This document shows, in pieces, positions 35,721 to 46,920 of a stretch of 64,000 nucleotides of DNA. The stretch covers positions 990,574 to 1,054,573 of the forward strand of contig JACDOX010000167.1 of NCBI GenBank assembly GCA_014549065.1, given 5' to 3'. The notes beneath the pieces are model-generated. The model was not told where the DNA came from and did no database searches. It was given only the letters and a program-made list of their open reading frames with translations. Origin of the DNA: Cardinalis cardinalis (Eukaryota > Chordata > Aves > Passeriformes > Cardinalidae). Within the stretch, counting starts at the first letter, position 1; each line of letters opens with the position of its first letter. A program made the position numbers and the translations under genes.

Positions 35721-38700
35721 TAACAGCCTCTCTTCGCTCACCCTGGCCTCCAGCTCCTTGGACAGCTCCTGTGCCACTGCTTGTGCCAGCTGTGTCCTGG
35801 GAGCCCCAGTGGAATGGGCAGCTCNCATGGGGTCTAACCAGGGATAGTGGGGGTCAAACCCCTTCGAGGTCCCTGTTGCCTGGTAGCTGGGCTGTAACAT
35901 CTGGACCTTCCACCAGTTTCTGTGAATGACCCTGACAAACAGTCATCAAGGACCATGAGCAGCCCAGGAGAAGACCAAAGTCCCAGCTGCTGCAGAAAGC
36001 AGAGCTGTGTAAGGTGCCCACTCTCTTGTTCCCCTCAGCANGGAGAAGGCAGTGCTGGAGTCCTGGATCACCAACAGCTGCCGGCCAGGAGAGCAGCATT
36101 CCTCTGGGACAGCCTGGGGCAGTGTGCCAGGGCTGCACTCCTGGCGCTTCCTCCAGCCCTCATGCATGGAGATCCCATTCAGGGGGTGCCNAGATGGGGG
36201 GAGGCAAATCCCCACACACTTGTGCAGCACAGAGGCTGCTGTGGAGCCNGGCAGCAGAGCCTGAGGCAAGCAGCAGGTTGGGCAGTAGCAGGTTGTCTGC
36301 AGGTGCATCTCCCCAGGGTATTTGGCAGCATGGGGAAGGAGTTCCCAGAGGCATCCTGTGTGCTGTCACACATCCACCTAATCCCAAAGCACTGGTGGCA
36401 TCAGGACAGGGCAGAAAAATGAGAACCATGCTGGTACTTAGTGCCTTTCCAGCCCTTTCTTGTGCAACCTCCCCAGACAGCAGTGCCTGGGTGCTCACAA
36501 AGGAGCCCAGGGGAGCTCTGCAGTCCCAGCACAGAGCCCAGATTCCTCCCTTGCCCAGTCTATATCCCACTAAGGCAGCAAGATCCTGGAAAGTCCCTGG
36601 CGCTCTGAGTGTTTTGAAGACACCACAGCAGCAGCCTCTGGCCAGAGGCCAGCCCCAAACACTGTCTGAGCTGCTGAGTAGGGTCAGGGCANGTGTTTCC
36701 CTTCCCAGAGGCATCAGTCTTTGGCAATTCCCTGTTGCTGTGACTTGCACCTCTAACAAAGCATCTGCATGAGCAGACTCTCACTCTTTCTGGGGAAGGT
36801 GGCTGGAGAGGTCCCAGGAGGGAAAGGGGCACTTGTCAACTGCAGACACATCTGCAGGCTTGAGCAGCAGGGCCCCTTGGGAAGCAGTCTGGGGGTCCAT
36901 GCCTTGTCTCCCCTTCTGCCTCCCTTCCCTCAGACCACCCCACTTCACTCCCTGCTCTTGATGTGCCTTACCCTGTCACCTGTTCCCCCAGCCCAAGGAG
37001 AAAGAAGGGAGCTTCTGGCAATGAGCGATGAGTGAGCATCCCTGTTTGCAGGAATGACCGAACTTTTGGGACACAGAGGAACTGACAGTGGTGGGGGTGG
37101 AGACAAGGCTTTTTAGGGGTCTCAAACACCAGCAGCCTCCAGCAGCTGGGCAGGCACAATTTCCTGCACATAACCCATTCCTCATTTACCTGGGCTCCTG
37201 CTGTGACCACCTTTTTCCATAGCTCATAGGTGCAGGATGGAGGCAGACACAGGGAGGGATGCACAGCCAGGCAGGATGCCCTCTGAGGTGTCTCTCAGCT
37301 ACAGAGAATCCCTCTCTGACCACAGGGTCTGTGTCTGACACTGTACAGAGCCATTGCAACAAGGCTTTGTGAGGATGCCTCCAGCCACCCCCGTGCTCAG
37401 GCAGCCCAGCTCCAGCCCTTTGCATCCCTGTGGTGGAGGAACCTCCACAGTGCATGAAGAGGGGTGGGTGTCCTAGGCAGAGACTGTGGTGTCCCCACAC
37501 ACAGAATGCACAGAAACAGTGGGACTAAAGCAAAGGTCACCTCACTGCCTTGCTCGTGACCCCTTCCCAGGCAGTAAAACCACCACAGTCTCTCAAGCCT
37601 CCATCCCAAATGCTTCCCAAGTTTGCACCTGCACCCGAGCACCAGAGCTCCAAGGCCTGGAGTTCATCTGGGGATTACTCCCCTGGTTTCTAGCATCACA
37701 TTCTCCTAGCACCTCAACACATATTGCAAGAGATCTGTTCTCCTGAGCACTCTGCTCATCCACGCCTGGGCCAACCACCGGCACTGCAGAAGCCTCCGGT
37801 TCTGTCCCGCTTAACCAGACTGCAGGGTCTGCTTCCCGGGCAGCTCCAGGCTGGGAACAAAGGTTCCTCAAGCTGAAGGCATCAAGAGGGGCCAACCAAT
37901 GGGACTGGGAATTTCCAAATCCTTGTGGATGCTGCCTCCAAGTTACAGTCACTGCTGACAGGAACAGGGTCGCGCGGCTCAGTTCAACCCGCTGACCAGC
38001 ACATTCCTTCCTGCAGAGGCCCCGATTCCCAGGACCCAGCACAGAGGTACTTTGCAAAGCCCAGCGTGGAAAGCCCCCGTGTCTGGGAAGGGGAGCCGGC
38101 TGCCAGGCACAACGTATAGAAATGTCAAAGAGCGGCACATTCCCTGGGATGCGGGAAATAATTGCTGGAAGCCGGCGGCACACGAGCCGGGCAGGCTGCC
38201 TGCTGGCTGCTGCGCCGGCCCCGGCCTTCAGCGAGGCCACTGGGAAGAGCAGGATAAGCACAACATGCTGAGAAGGGCAAGGAAACAGCTCCCCGGGAGT
38301 GCAGGGATGCTGGAGCCAGCTGGGCTGGGAGAGGGTCTTCAGCCTTGAAAAGTTTGCCCCACACACACTCTTTGTTTCCCCAGATGGAAACTTGATTTCC
38401 CAGCCTGGTGCGGGTTAACCTTCGGTTTCTAGCATCACTGCAGAGCGATTCAGGTTTAAGGCAGGATGCTGAAAATGTTCAGGGGCTAAGTGAACAGGAT
38501 GAGAGGGACCTGAGCAGATCCTGCACCCTGGAGCAGTGCTCTCTTCACTCNGCAGGGTGTGCAGTGCTGCACACANTGCTTGCTCAGACCCAAAATCAAG
38601 GCAATGGGCAAGTTTTGTGTCCCCATGGAAAACGCATGGTCAGCATTGCTCAGTTCTCAGCTGCCCTGATCAAGGCACGTGGATCCTTTGGACTGTGGCT

Positions 38701-39214
38701 GTTTTGAGTGTGCACTATGCACAGAATATAGAGGGGAGATGGCTCAGAGCCTGTCCCTCTGTGGCATGGTGGAGATCCCCATGGGGTGGCGAAGAATTGT
38801 GTGGGAAAGGGGACAANGCAGAGAGTGGGAAACACTTCAAGGAAGAGAGGTTTAACTGCTTGCACTGTCCTCCAAACATGGTGTCCCTCTCATCTAGTCC
38901 TTATCCCTTTCACCAACCACAGGTACAGCCCTATCTCTTCCATCAATACAGGAAGCACANCAATACTCCACCCAGAAATCCCATGGGTCCTCACATGGAA
39001 TTGTAAAACTCACTGGAAACTACTGGCANCAACCCAACCTTCAGTGAAAGTGGAGATGTAACAAGTCACGAATCCTCTTAGGGCAGGGGGAGCAGCAGCT
39101 CCTGAAGCAGGCACAGCGTGTGCCAGCTGGGATGGAGCTCTGGGAGGTGGGAGATGGCCGGCTGGGACAGGCTCTGTCTGGGATGGATGCGTGTGAGGGC
39201 ATCGCTCTGGCCTG
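35721..39214. other. No supported gene upstream of CCL21
   Basis: Contains one canonical NF-kB-type GGGAATTTCC at 37,907-37,916 about 3.4 kb upstream of the CCL21 start. The minus-strand frame at 37,593-38,366 (257 codons) has no recognisable domain. Confidence 0.5.
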
Positions 39215-39780
39215 TGTTTTGGGGAAGATGAAACAGGAAAGCCTTAGAAATATGACTGTCTGGCAAAAGATTTTGAGAATAGAGAAACTATAAGCGAGAT
39301 TGAAATGAAAGCAAGCTTTGAGATACCTTAGTTACTGAACAACAGGAAAACAATGCTGTGGCTGGCTGAAGGTAATTCCCTTTTGATGAAACAACACCCT
39401 CTGCTTGCAGGCAGGTCCAAGGGTCAGAGCAGACCCTGCCAGCTTGGCAGAAGGGGTCCAAAGAGGAGTTTTTAGGTTTAAAATGTAACACAGTATGGTA
39501 ATGCAGTGATTCTTATAGGCTGTATGTAAATGCTATAGGATTTGTATGTTGTACTAGAATCAAGAAGATTTATTGTATTGTAATGGGAACCTCGCTCTCT
39601 TGCCCTTTTACTTTCTTACCCTTTTTACCCTCTTACCTTTTTTACTCCCTTACTCTCTTACCCTCCCATCCTCTCTACCCCTCTCTTCTCTCGGGCCTGC
39701 TCTGAGCTGTGCCTGGCAGCTCCCAGCAGGGCCCTGCCCCCAGGCCCTTTGCAATAAACCCCAAGCTCCACAGTAGGAGG
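39215..39780 (+). mobile_element. Probable endogenous retroviral LTR, plus orientation
   Basis: The sequence resembles a songbird LTR I recall: AAACTATAAGCGAGATTG, then TAGGTTTAAAATGTAACAC, a long pyrimidine run of CTTACC-type blocks (39,590-39,690), and CAATAAACCCCAAG (about 39,750) as the polyadenylation region. I place the start at TGTTTTGGGG (39,215). The end after 39,760 is unsure and I found no target-site duplication. Confidence 0.55.
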
Positions 39781-40019
39781 AGGTGTCAGGCACCAGCACC
39801 AGGCAGAGTCACGCCGTGTTGCTTGCCCATTTCATGGGCCATGAACATCAGGACTTGGCACCAAGGAGCACCAGCGCCAGGAGGGCACCTGAACAGTCAC
39901 TGGCCAAGTTGTTCCCAACAGCCTGCACAGAAAGGAAACAGCTGCTGGAAGAGAGGCAAGTGGATAGAGAGGCTATGGGAGCTCAGCTATGCAGGGGACA
40001 GTTCTCTTCCTGCGTGGAT

Positions 40020-40235
40020 ATAGTTAAAAGATAAGAAGTTACATACCCCAAACCTAATTATAACTGGCCATGAACAGTGATTCGGAGCAGCAGGGCAGAA
40101 CAACAGAGCCTTCAGAACTTGGCAACAGCTGGCTCCACCACGAGGCCAGCNCTGTAAGACATGAGGACTGACCTGAGGGTCATTTTGGCACCAAGCAAAC
40201 ACGATTCATGCAGAGGGGACACCCTGCACCATCCA
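40020..40235. repeat. Possible retroviral or other interspersed repeat remnant
   Basis: The run from AAAAGATAAGAAGTTACATA through GGCCATGAACAGTGATTCGG reads like repetitive avian DNA I have met before, but I cannot name the family or find ends. Listed with low confidence. Confidence 0.25.
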
Positions 40236-40480
40236 GGAGACCTGCACGATGCAGAGCAACCTCCTCCCAAGCACACAGAGAGCAGGGACTGACCCCAGCA
40301 CACCAAGAACCTGGGGAGTCAATACTGGGTGTGTCACCTGGGCATCACCAAATGGCTGTGTCCAGGAGGATGCAGAGGACACATGCCTAAACATGGGAAA
40401 AACATTGTTTGGAGCTGGGACACTGCTCCAGAGGCCGCAGCCAGCCAGGATCTGTGGTTCAGCAGGTGGCTGCAAGAAGT

Positions 40481-41020
40481 GCGTGAGGGGCTGGGAACAG
40501 TGAGAGGGGCTGGAAATTCCCCTTGGGAACGGNGATCAGGCAAGCATCTGTTTACAGCAAGGGAAGAGCTGCAGGTCCAGAAGCTGTGACACTCCTGGCA
40601 GCAGCTGCCTGCCAAGGCCACACAGATCCTGCAAGGGCAGCTCTGGAAAAGTCAGCCAGACGGTTGCAGAGATTCTCTTTGATGGTGTCTGGCTCAGGCA
40701 TCAGGTCAAAGGGCAGACACACTGCCATACCCACCGAGGGCTGCATCCCAGTGCCTTGGCAGCAGAGCAGACCGTGCTTGCTGCAGAAATCTGGAGGGGT
40801 TCATGGCTGCCAAACTGAGAATAAGTGCAGCTCCATGTCCTCCAGAGCTGGCTGACTGTGGTCACAGGCACAANGGGGAAATTGCCCACCAAGAATACCA
40901 TGAGGGCTCAGTTTCCAGCTGCGCAGGACTCTGCTCAAAGACTGAAAATCCCTGTGATAGTTGGCAGCATTGTAAACCCCACATGGTGCCCCAAGNCAAG
41001 GTTATAAAGGCAATAAAGAG
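40481..41020 (+). repeat. Unnamed interspersed repeat, copy A
   Basis: Shares two segments with copy B at 45.7-46.4 kb. 40,490-40,620 (GGCTGGAAATTCCCC ... TGTTTACAGCAAGGGAAGAG ... CTGCCTGCCAAGG) matches copy B in inverted orientation. 40,750-40,980 (GCAGAGCAGACC ... TCTGGAGGGG ... GCCAAACTGAGA ... TTGGCAGCATTG) matches copy B in the same orientation. Family unknown, probably a decayed mobile element. A CR1 tail follows directly. Confidence 0.7.
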
Positions 41021-41029
41021 TTTGTGAGA

Positions 41030-41272
41030 CCAGTTGGTATGGTTGGCATTTATCAGTGGACAGGGAGAGCAGCCTAAGGACAGGTTGCCCAGAAAAACTG
41101 TGGATGCCCCATCCCTGTCAGTGTTCTAGGCCAGGTTGGATGGGGCTCTGAGCAACCTGGTCTAGTGGAAGATGCTCCTGCCCATGTCAAAGGAGCAGTC
41201 AAAGNGGTTGGACTGAGATGAACCTAAGGGTCTTTTCCAACCCGAATTATTCTGTGATTGTATAATTCTATG
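41030..41272 (+). mobile_element. CR1 LINE 3' tail, plus strand
   Basis: Contains GACAGGTTGCCCAGAAAAAC, GGATGCCCCATCCCTG, GCCAGGTTGGATGGGGCTCT, TTTTCCAACCCGAATTATTC and the terminal octamer-type ATTCTGTGATTG...ATTCTATG, the standard end of avian CR1. Confidence 0.9.
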
Positions 41273-41514
41273 CTGCTCTCCATTGCCTGCAGCTACCTCC
41301 CATGGAACAGCAGATTCCTCACAGAAATACCACAGCTCTGGCAGATGTGGCCTATCCCATTCCCTCTGGGTTTCTCTCTCCACTCAGTAGGGAGATGAGG
41401 CCAGATCAAAATCTCCCCATGGGTTTACAGACACAAAAACTGTTCTGTCTGTTCCAATCTCTTCCTGCTCTTAGGTTCCAGGCTGAGTTGGGCAGAGCAT
41501 GTCCCACCAACAAC

Positions 41515-41783
41515 TGGGAGCAAGGAGGAATGGCTTCAAGTGAAAGGAGAGTAGATTTAGATATGATAATAGGNAAAAAATCATTACTGTGAGGGTGGTG
41601 AGGTACTGACACAGGTTGCCCAGAAAAGTTGTGGATGCCTCATCCCTGAAGATGTTCAAGGCCAGGCTGGATGGGGGCCTGAGCAGCCTGGTCTAGAGGA
41701 AATGGAAGGTCCATGGCAGGAGGGTTGGAACGAGATTATCTTTAAAGTCCCNTTCCCGCCCAAGCCATTCTGTGATTCTGTGA
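41515..41783 (+). mobile_element. Second CR1 LINE 3' tail, plus strand
   Basis: Begins with AAGGAGGAATGGCTTCAAGT, continues through CACAGGTTGCCCAGAAAAGT and GGCCAGGCTGGATGGGGGCC, and ends with ATTCTGTGATTCTGTGA. It repeats the same part of the element as the copy 240 bp to the left, so these are two separate insertions or a duplicated tail. Confidence 0.9.
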
Positions 41784-41858
41784 ACTCCCAGCAGTGGCCT
41801 CACCCTTCCACCACAGCCCTGGAGTAACAGCCTTGAGTTAAAATAGGCTGACGAGCTC

Positions 41859-42443
41859 TGGTGGGTTAACCCCAGTAAGCAGCTAAACATATGGCTCACT
41901 CACTCCCTGCCAAGCGGAGTGGAGGAGAGAACCAGAAGGGTAAAAGTCAGAAAACTCGTGGCTTGAGATAAAAGAAGACTTAATAGGTAAAGCAAAAGCT
42001 GCACGCACAAGAAAAACAATATAGGGAATTAATTCACTTCATCCCATCAGGAGGCAGGTGTTTACCACTTCCAGGAAAGTGTTCATCATGCTGATGAAGT
42101 AAATACTTCATCACGTGTGGTGGCTGTTTGGAAAGACAAATGCTGTGACTCTGAAAACCCACCCTTCNTCTTTCTTTTCCCCACATTTTATTGCTGACCA
42201 CAACACCAGTGGTATGGGGTACACCTTTGATCTGTTGGGGTCAGCTGTCCCAGCTGTAGCCACTCCCTTCTCCTCATGCACTCCCAAATTATAAGAAAGG
42301 CATTGAGACTATGCCAACACTGTTCAGCAATAACAAAAACATCCCTGTCTTATCAACGCTGGTTTTGATCACAAATGTGAAACNCAGCACCATATGAGCT
42401 ATTATGAAGAAAATTTACTATTTCCTGGATAAAACCAGTACCA
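41859..42443 (-). mobile_element. ERVL-type LTR, minus orientation
   Basis: Reading the minus strand from 42,443, the element begins TGGTACTGGTTTTATCC and ends GGGGTTAACCCACCA at 41,859. This is the layout of the widespread avian ERVL LTR (TGTGCTGGTTTTGGCTGGG start, GTTAACCC end). AATAAA lies on the minus strand near 42,190. Just upstream of its 5' end, 42,455-42,444 on the minus strand is purine-rich (AAGGGGTGAAGA), as a polypurine tract before a 3' LTR would be. Diverged; no matching target-site duplication seen. Confidence 0.75.
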
Positions 42444-43200
42444 TCTTCACCCCTTATTTGATTCCATTTAGGTTATGCTCAGGTCCCACACCACCCAAGA
42501 CCTTCTCATTAACTGTCTCTTCTCCCCTTTCCCATCCTTTGATTTATAAACAGGTAGCAATCCTTAGTCTGTTGGCCATCCTGGTAAAACATCTACAAAA
42601 TGACCATTAAATTCACTTAGTCCATGATTTTGGGGTCCATCTCTTATGGCGGTCCCTGGGGCAGGAGAGGGACTGTGTTGGGTGGGTTACTGGGCACCAA
42701 AGCCAGCTCAGGTGGCTGCCTTTCTGCTGATATGCCTTTCTGTGCACGGCTGCACTTGCGCTGCTTCTCGTGAGGCTCATCCTCCACTGGCTCAGGGGGT
42801 TCCTGACACAGAAATTCCCACAACATGGAACTCAAATCCCAGGTTGTCACAATGCAAGGTGACAATTTCCACCCCTGGTCTCTCGGGGTGATGATCAGGG
42901 GTGACAGTGATAACAGTCATGATAACACAGTGATAAGCCCCTCCCCTTGCCCATGCCCTGCCACAGACTCATCCGTGGGCCACAATCCCTTTAGGGGAGA
43001 GCCCTCTGTGATGTGCAGACACTTGTGGCTCCAGAGGTGTTCCAGCCTGGCCTTTTCCATGGCCACTGATGCTTCACTGAGCACCTGCTGCAACATGGAG
43101 ATACCCATGGCCACTGCCACCTTGGGGTGCACCATATCGACACTCCAGGGACTCCATCTACAGGTCACAATCCCTTAATCCATCCCTGAATCCCTTTTCT
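42444..43200 (-). mobile_element. Possible ERVL internal remnant, non-coding
   Basis: The stretch next to the polypurine tract probably belongs to the interior 3' end of the same ERVL element. No reading frame resembles an intact viral protein and the distal boundary is a guess. The attribution rests on the tract and on recollection of avian ERVL interiors. Confidence 0.4.
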
Positions 43201-44129
43201 AGGAGCTCCCACTGGAGTTACAGCCTGCCCAGAGCAGCAGCACTGGCCATCCTCCAGCCCAGGCCCATTGGCGTGGATGTTATCAGAATGTTGCCAGGCA
43301 CAGCACAGGAAGGTGGCAAGCTGCACAGCACTGCAGCAGACTGCTAAAGCAAAAAGCAGCCACTGAGAAGCACCAGGGTCCAGTGTGAGTAAATATCTAG
43401 ATATATAGATATATAGATATATACAGTATATGTAAGATACTGTAGTATCTCACAAGCAAACCCCATGGCAAGCACAGGAGCTCTGCCTGCTGACAGCTAA
43501 ATGACAATGCAGATATAAACTCAGTCTAACACGTTCCAATCAAATCTGTGATTATCTCAAACACTTTGAGCACCACACTGGGTGCCAAGAAGGCCTTTAT
43601 CTCGATAGAACCAGTACATCTGCCACACGTCACATTAATACCTCTCTGTTTCATGGTTAGTGCTTCACACTCCAATGATACACATGATGCTGTGGAAGCC
43701 TCAGGTAAGCACAAAATGCAAGAGCCAAACTTCTTCTGCCNCTGAGGTCAAGATACAACAGTCAGGGAGATTTAATTTGATAGATATGAAAGATGGGAGC
43801 ATGGTTAGGTTCAGCCTGTCCNACCACAGGACAGGAGCTATCATCAACACAATCAATCAAGCCCATTCCTCTTCTGTAAGCACAGCCCAGAGAGCCCTGC
43901 TGTCCATCAGTATGTTCAGTATCAGAAATTTCAGTGGCCAAAATAACCTGTACTTACAAAATGTGCATCTGCCACAAACACTGGGGAATCACAAACAGGG
44001 CATTGGAGCTGATGTGCCCTTCTGCACACGAGCACTGGGGGGGACTGCTGACACCACCCAGCTTTGGAGTCAACCTTTTAGGGAAAAAATGGGATAAGGC
44101 ATTGAAAAAAAAGATGAGGAGGGACACAT
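43201..44129. other. No supported gene; may include mobile-element DNA
   Basis: Includes the AT microsatellite at 43,391. A 62-codon minus-strand frame (43,714-43,526) is unusually protein-like (several Cys, Ile and Lys), but I cannot assign it; it may be a mobile-element remnant between the ERVL piece and CR1. Confidence 0.35.
43391..43432. repeat. Short AT microsatellite (GATATATA-type)
   Basis: ATATAGATATATAGATATAT: three to four copies of an 8-bp GATATATA unit with mismatches at the edges. Confidence 0.85.
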
Positions 44130-44950
44130 CTGAAGGACGGGATGCCATGCAGAGGGACCCAGACAAGCTCTNGAAGTGGACCTGTGGGAACATCATGAGG
44201 TTTAACAAGGCCAAGTGCTGGTGCTGCACNTGGGCTGGGACAACCCCTGGCAGCAGCACAGGCTGGGCATGAACAGCCCCAGAGCAGCCCTGCCCAGAAG
44301 GGCTTGGGGGTGCTGTGGGTGAGAGGCTGCACATGGCCCAGCCATGGCACTCCCAGCCCAGAGAGCCAAACGTGTCCTGGGCTGCATCCAGAGCCCCNTG
44401 GGCAGCAGGGCAGGGAGGGGATTCTGCCCCTCTGCTCTGCTCTGCTCTGCTGAGACCCACCTGGAGCACTGCATCCAGCCCTGGGCTCCCAGCACAGGAG
44501 GGACAGGGACCTGCTGGAGCCAGCCCAGAGAAGGCCACCAAGGTGATCAGAGGGATGGAGCACCTCTCTTATGGGGAAGGAGCTGGGATTTTTCAGTCTG
44601 CAAAAGAGAGGGCTTGAAAGAATTGTGGCCTTCCAAAACCTGAAGGGAGCGTACAAGGAAGATGGAGAGAGACAATTTACAAGGGCATGAAGTGACAGAA
44701 CAAGGGAGAATGGCTTCAAACTGAACGGGAGTAGGTTTAGGCTTGATATTCAGAAGAAGGAGGTGAGGCCCTGGCACAGGTTGACCAGAGAAGTTGNGGG
44801 TGCCCCATCCCTGGCAGTGTTCAAGGCCAGGTTGGATGGGGCTCTGAGAAATTTGGTCTAGTGGAAGGTGTCCCTGCCCCTGGGGGAGGGAATCTGAANT
44901 GNGATNATCCTTAAGGTCCTTTCCAACCCAAACCATTCTATGATTCTGTG
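44130..44950 (+). mobile_element. CR1 LINE 3' part: end of reverse transcriptase ORF plus 3'UTR
   Basis: Starts in the last part of the CR1 ORF2 frame (DPDKLxKWTCGNIMRFNKAK, matching the CR1 consensus around FNKAKCKVLHLG). It then runs through GCCACCAAGGTGATCAGAGG, TTCAAGGCCAGGTTGGATGG and CCATTCTATGATTCTGTG at 44,950. It carries frameshifts, stops and Ns and is inactive. It is the longest CR1 copy in the window, at about 0.8 kb. Confidence 0.9.
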
Positions 44951-45694
44951 CTGCTCATATCCAAGCTAGAACCTCCATTTATNGCACCAGGGAAGCTTTA
45001 ATAGATGTCTCTAATGGGGCAGGAGACTGGGGTGATGCCTTCACAGGCACCCAAACACGTAGTGTCCCACCAGATTCACCCCATGACAATATTCATCAAG
45101 CCCATTTGCCATCTCAGAGCTGCAGGGCCAGGCCAGAGAGCTGTAAGCAGTTCTCCCTCACTCTGTTTGGNCATGGAAAACAATTTGTTCCCCACGGTAA
45201 CTGTGATGATGAGCTCTCTCACGGGAGTGGTTTTTTCCATGACAAACAGTCCACAGAAGAAGAAACATCAGGTACAACTTCCATCTAGTATATCACAANG
45301 AAATCCTACAATGGGCAGCTGAGGACTCACAGCTTTCTCAGGGAAGAAGAGCTGGTGTCATTTGTGGAGATGGGAGAATATTTCCAAATCCCCAGACAGG
45401 CTGAGCCTCCTCAGGTGGTGCCATCAGGTCAGAGATCAGGATGAACCTGGCCCAAATGTGCACTGTACCCCTGTGCTCCCAAGTCNTGCGCAGCTTCTCA
45501 CTCCACAGGAACAAGATGCCCTGGAGAGAGGATCTTACCTGGAAAACAGTGAGGTAAGCTGGCATCTCTCCTGAAGAGGAGCCCAAACCCTTCCTCTCTA
45601 AACTGGTAAGGGAAATCTGTTTTGGCCTATCTGGTACTTCCCACAGGCCAGAGCTGCTCTGTCCTGATGGACTGGTGTGTTCTGTCTCCATCCT

Positions 45695-46425
45695 TGTCAT
45701 GNGTCTCCAGAGCCTTGGCAGGCAGACACTGTCAGGAGGTCACCCAGCCTCTGGCCCTNCAGCTCTTCTCTTGCTGTAAACAGGCGTGATCCCCAGCCCC
45801 AGAGGGAATTTCCATCCCCTCCCACTGCTCCTGCACCACCACACCAAACTCCAGGGCTCAGCTCTGCCTGGCTCAGTGTTCCCCCTGTGGGCTGGTGGGT
45901 GCCTCTCCCTCCTGATCCCCTGAGCAAACAGCTCAGAGTGACACTCGGGGCCCTTCCCCTTGGCTGAGGGTGATGGAGGCAGCGTGGTGGTCTCAGCACA
46001 AGGAGGGCTGTTGGGGCATGTTCCCACTGCACAGAGGGACATCCCTGTGCATTCCAGGCTGGTCTGCCTCTGGTGGCCCAGCTGATGGATGTCCCTGAAC
46101 AAGCCCNAGGGGTCCTGCACTCTGGAACAGGGGTCCCATTCCTACCACCCTCTAGGGGTCTTGCCCCCACAGCCTGGTTGCAGAGCAGACCCTACAAGTT
46201 GCAGGAGTCTGGAGGAGCTCAAGGTTGCCAAGATGAGATTCAGACCAGATCATGCCCCATGTATCCCACCAGTAAGTGATTGTGGTTGTAATCAGGATGG
46301 GAATTTTGTGCTCCTAGAAAGACCACAAGGGCCATGGCCCTAATTCCCATCTGCACAGGGCTCTGCTCCAGTGCTGAAGATCTCCATGAGAGTTGCCAGC
46401 ATTGCAAAACAGCCTCCCTGGAGGG
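45695..46425. repeat. Unnamed interspersed repeat, copy B, with first half inverted relative to copy A
   Basis: 45,700-45,830 is the reverse complement of the first segment of copy A (CTCTTCTCTTGCTGTAAACA, GAGGGAATTTCC). 46,175-46,420 matches the second segment directly (GCAGAGCAGACCCTACAAG, TCTGGAGGAGCTCAAGG, TTGCCAGCATTGCAAAAC). The DNA between the two blocks shows no clear match to copy A. Confidence 0.65.
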
Positions 46426-46867
46426 AGAGTGGGAAGATGTACAAACTAGCAGCAGAGGACTGTGTGCCAGTGCAGTGTCGAAAGCTCTGAGGATGTTCCT
46501 GCTCTCCCTGAACTCACCCTGTGCTCCCACCTCTGGAAGCAGGACTGGTGAGGGGTCCACAAACCCAGAGCCCACTCCCCTGCTGAGCTGCATGCCAGCT
46601 GCCCAGAGTGAGGACATTTGCACTAAAATCCTGGGAAACCAAACTTGTCTTCCCTCCTCACTGCACAATGTAGCATCCCTTCACGATACAACAGCCAAAG
46701 CTTTGTGGCCAGAAATGGAAACTCCAGAAATGGAGAGAAAATCCAGGGCGGAAGAGGCAAGGAGAAGAGTTCAGGACATCTCCTGCTGCTTCTGGATGGC
46801 CATGGGCAGAGGGCATGGTTATCCATGATGCAGGCAGTGTTGTGGGGTTTAGAGCTCNAGATAAGGA

Positions 46868-46920
46868 GCTTCAAACCTCACACAGACACAAACACACAGA
46901 CACAGTCANACACACACCCC
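46868..46920. repeat. CA-rich simple repeat
   Basis: CACACAGACACAAACACACA and similar, an impure CA/ACAG run ending in a C tract. It contains one N. Confidence 0.75.
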
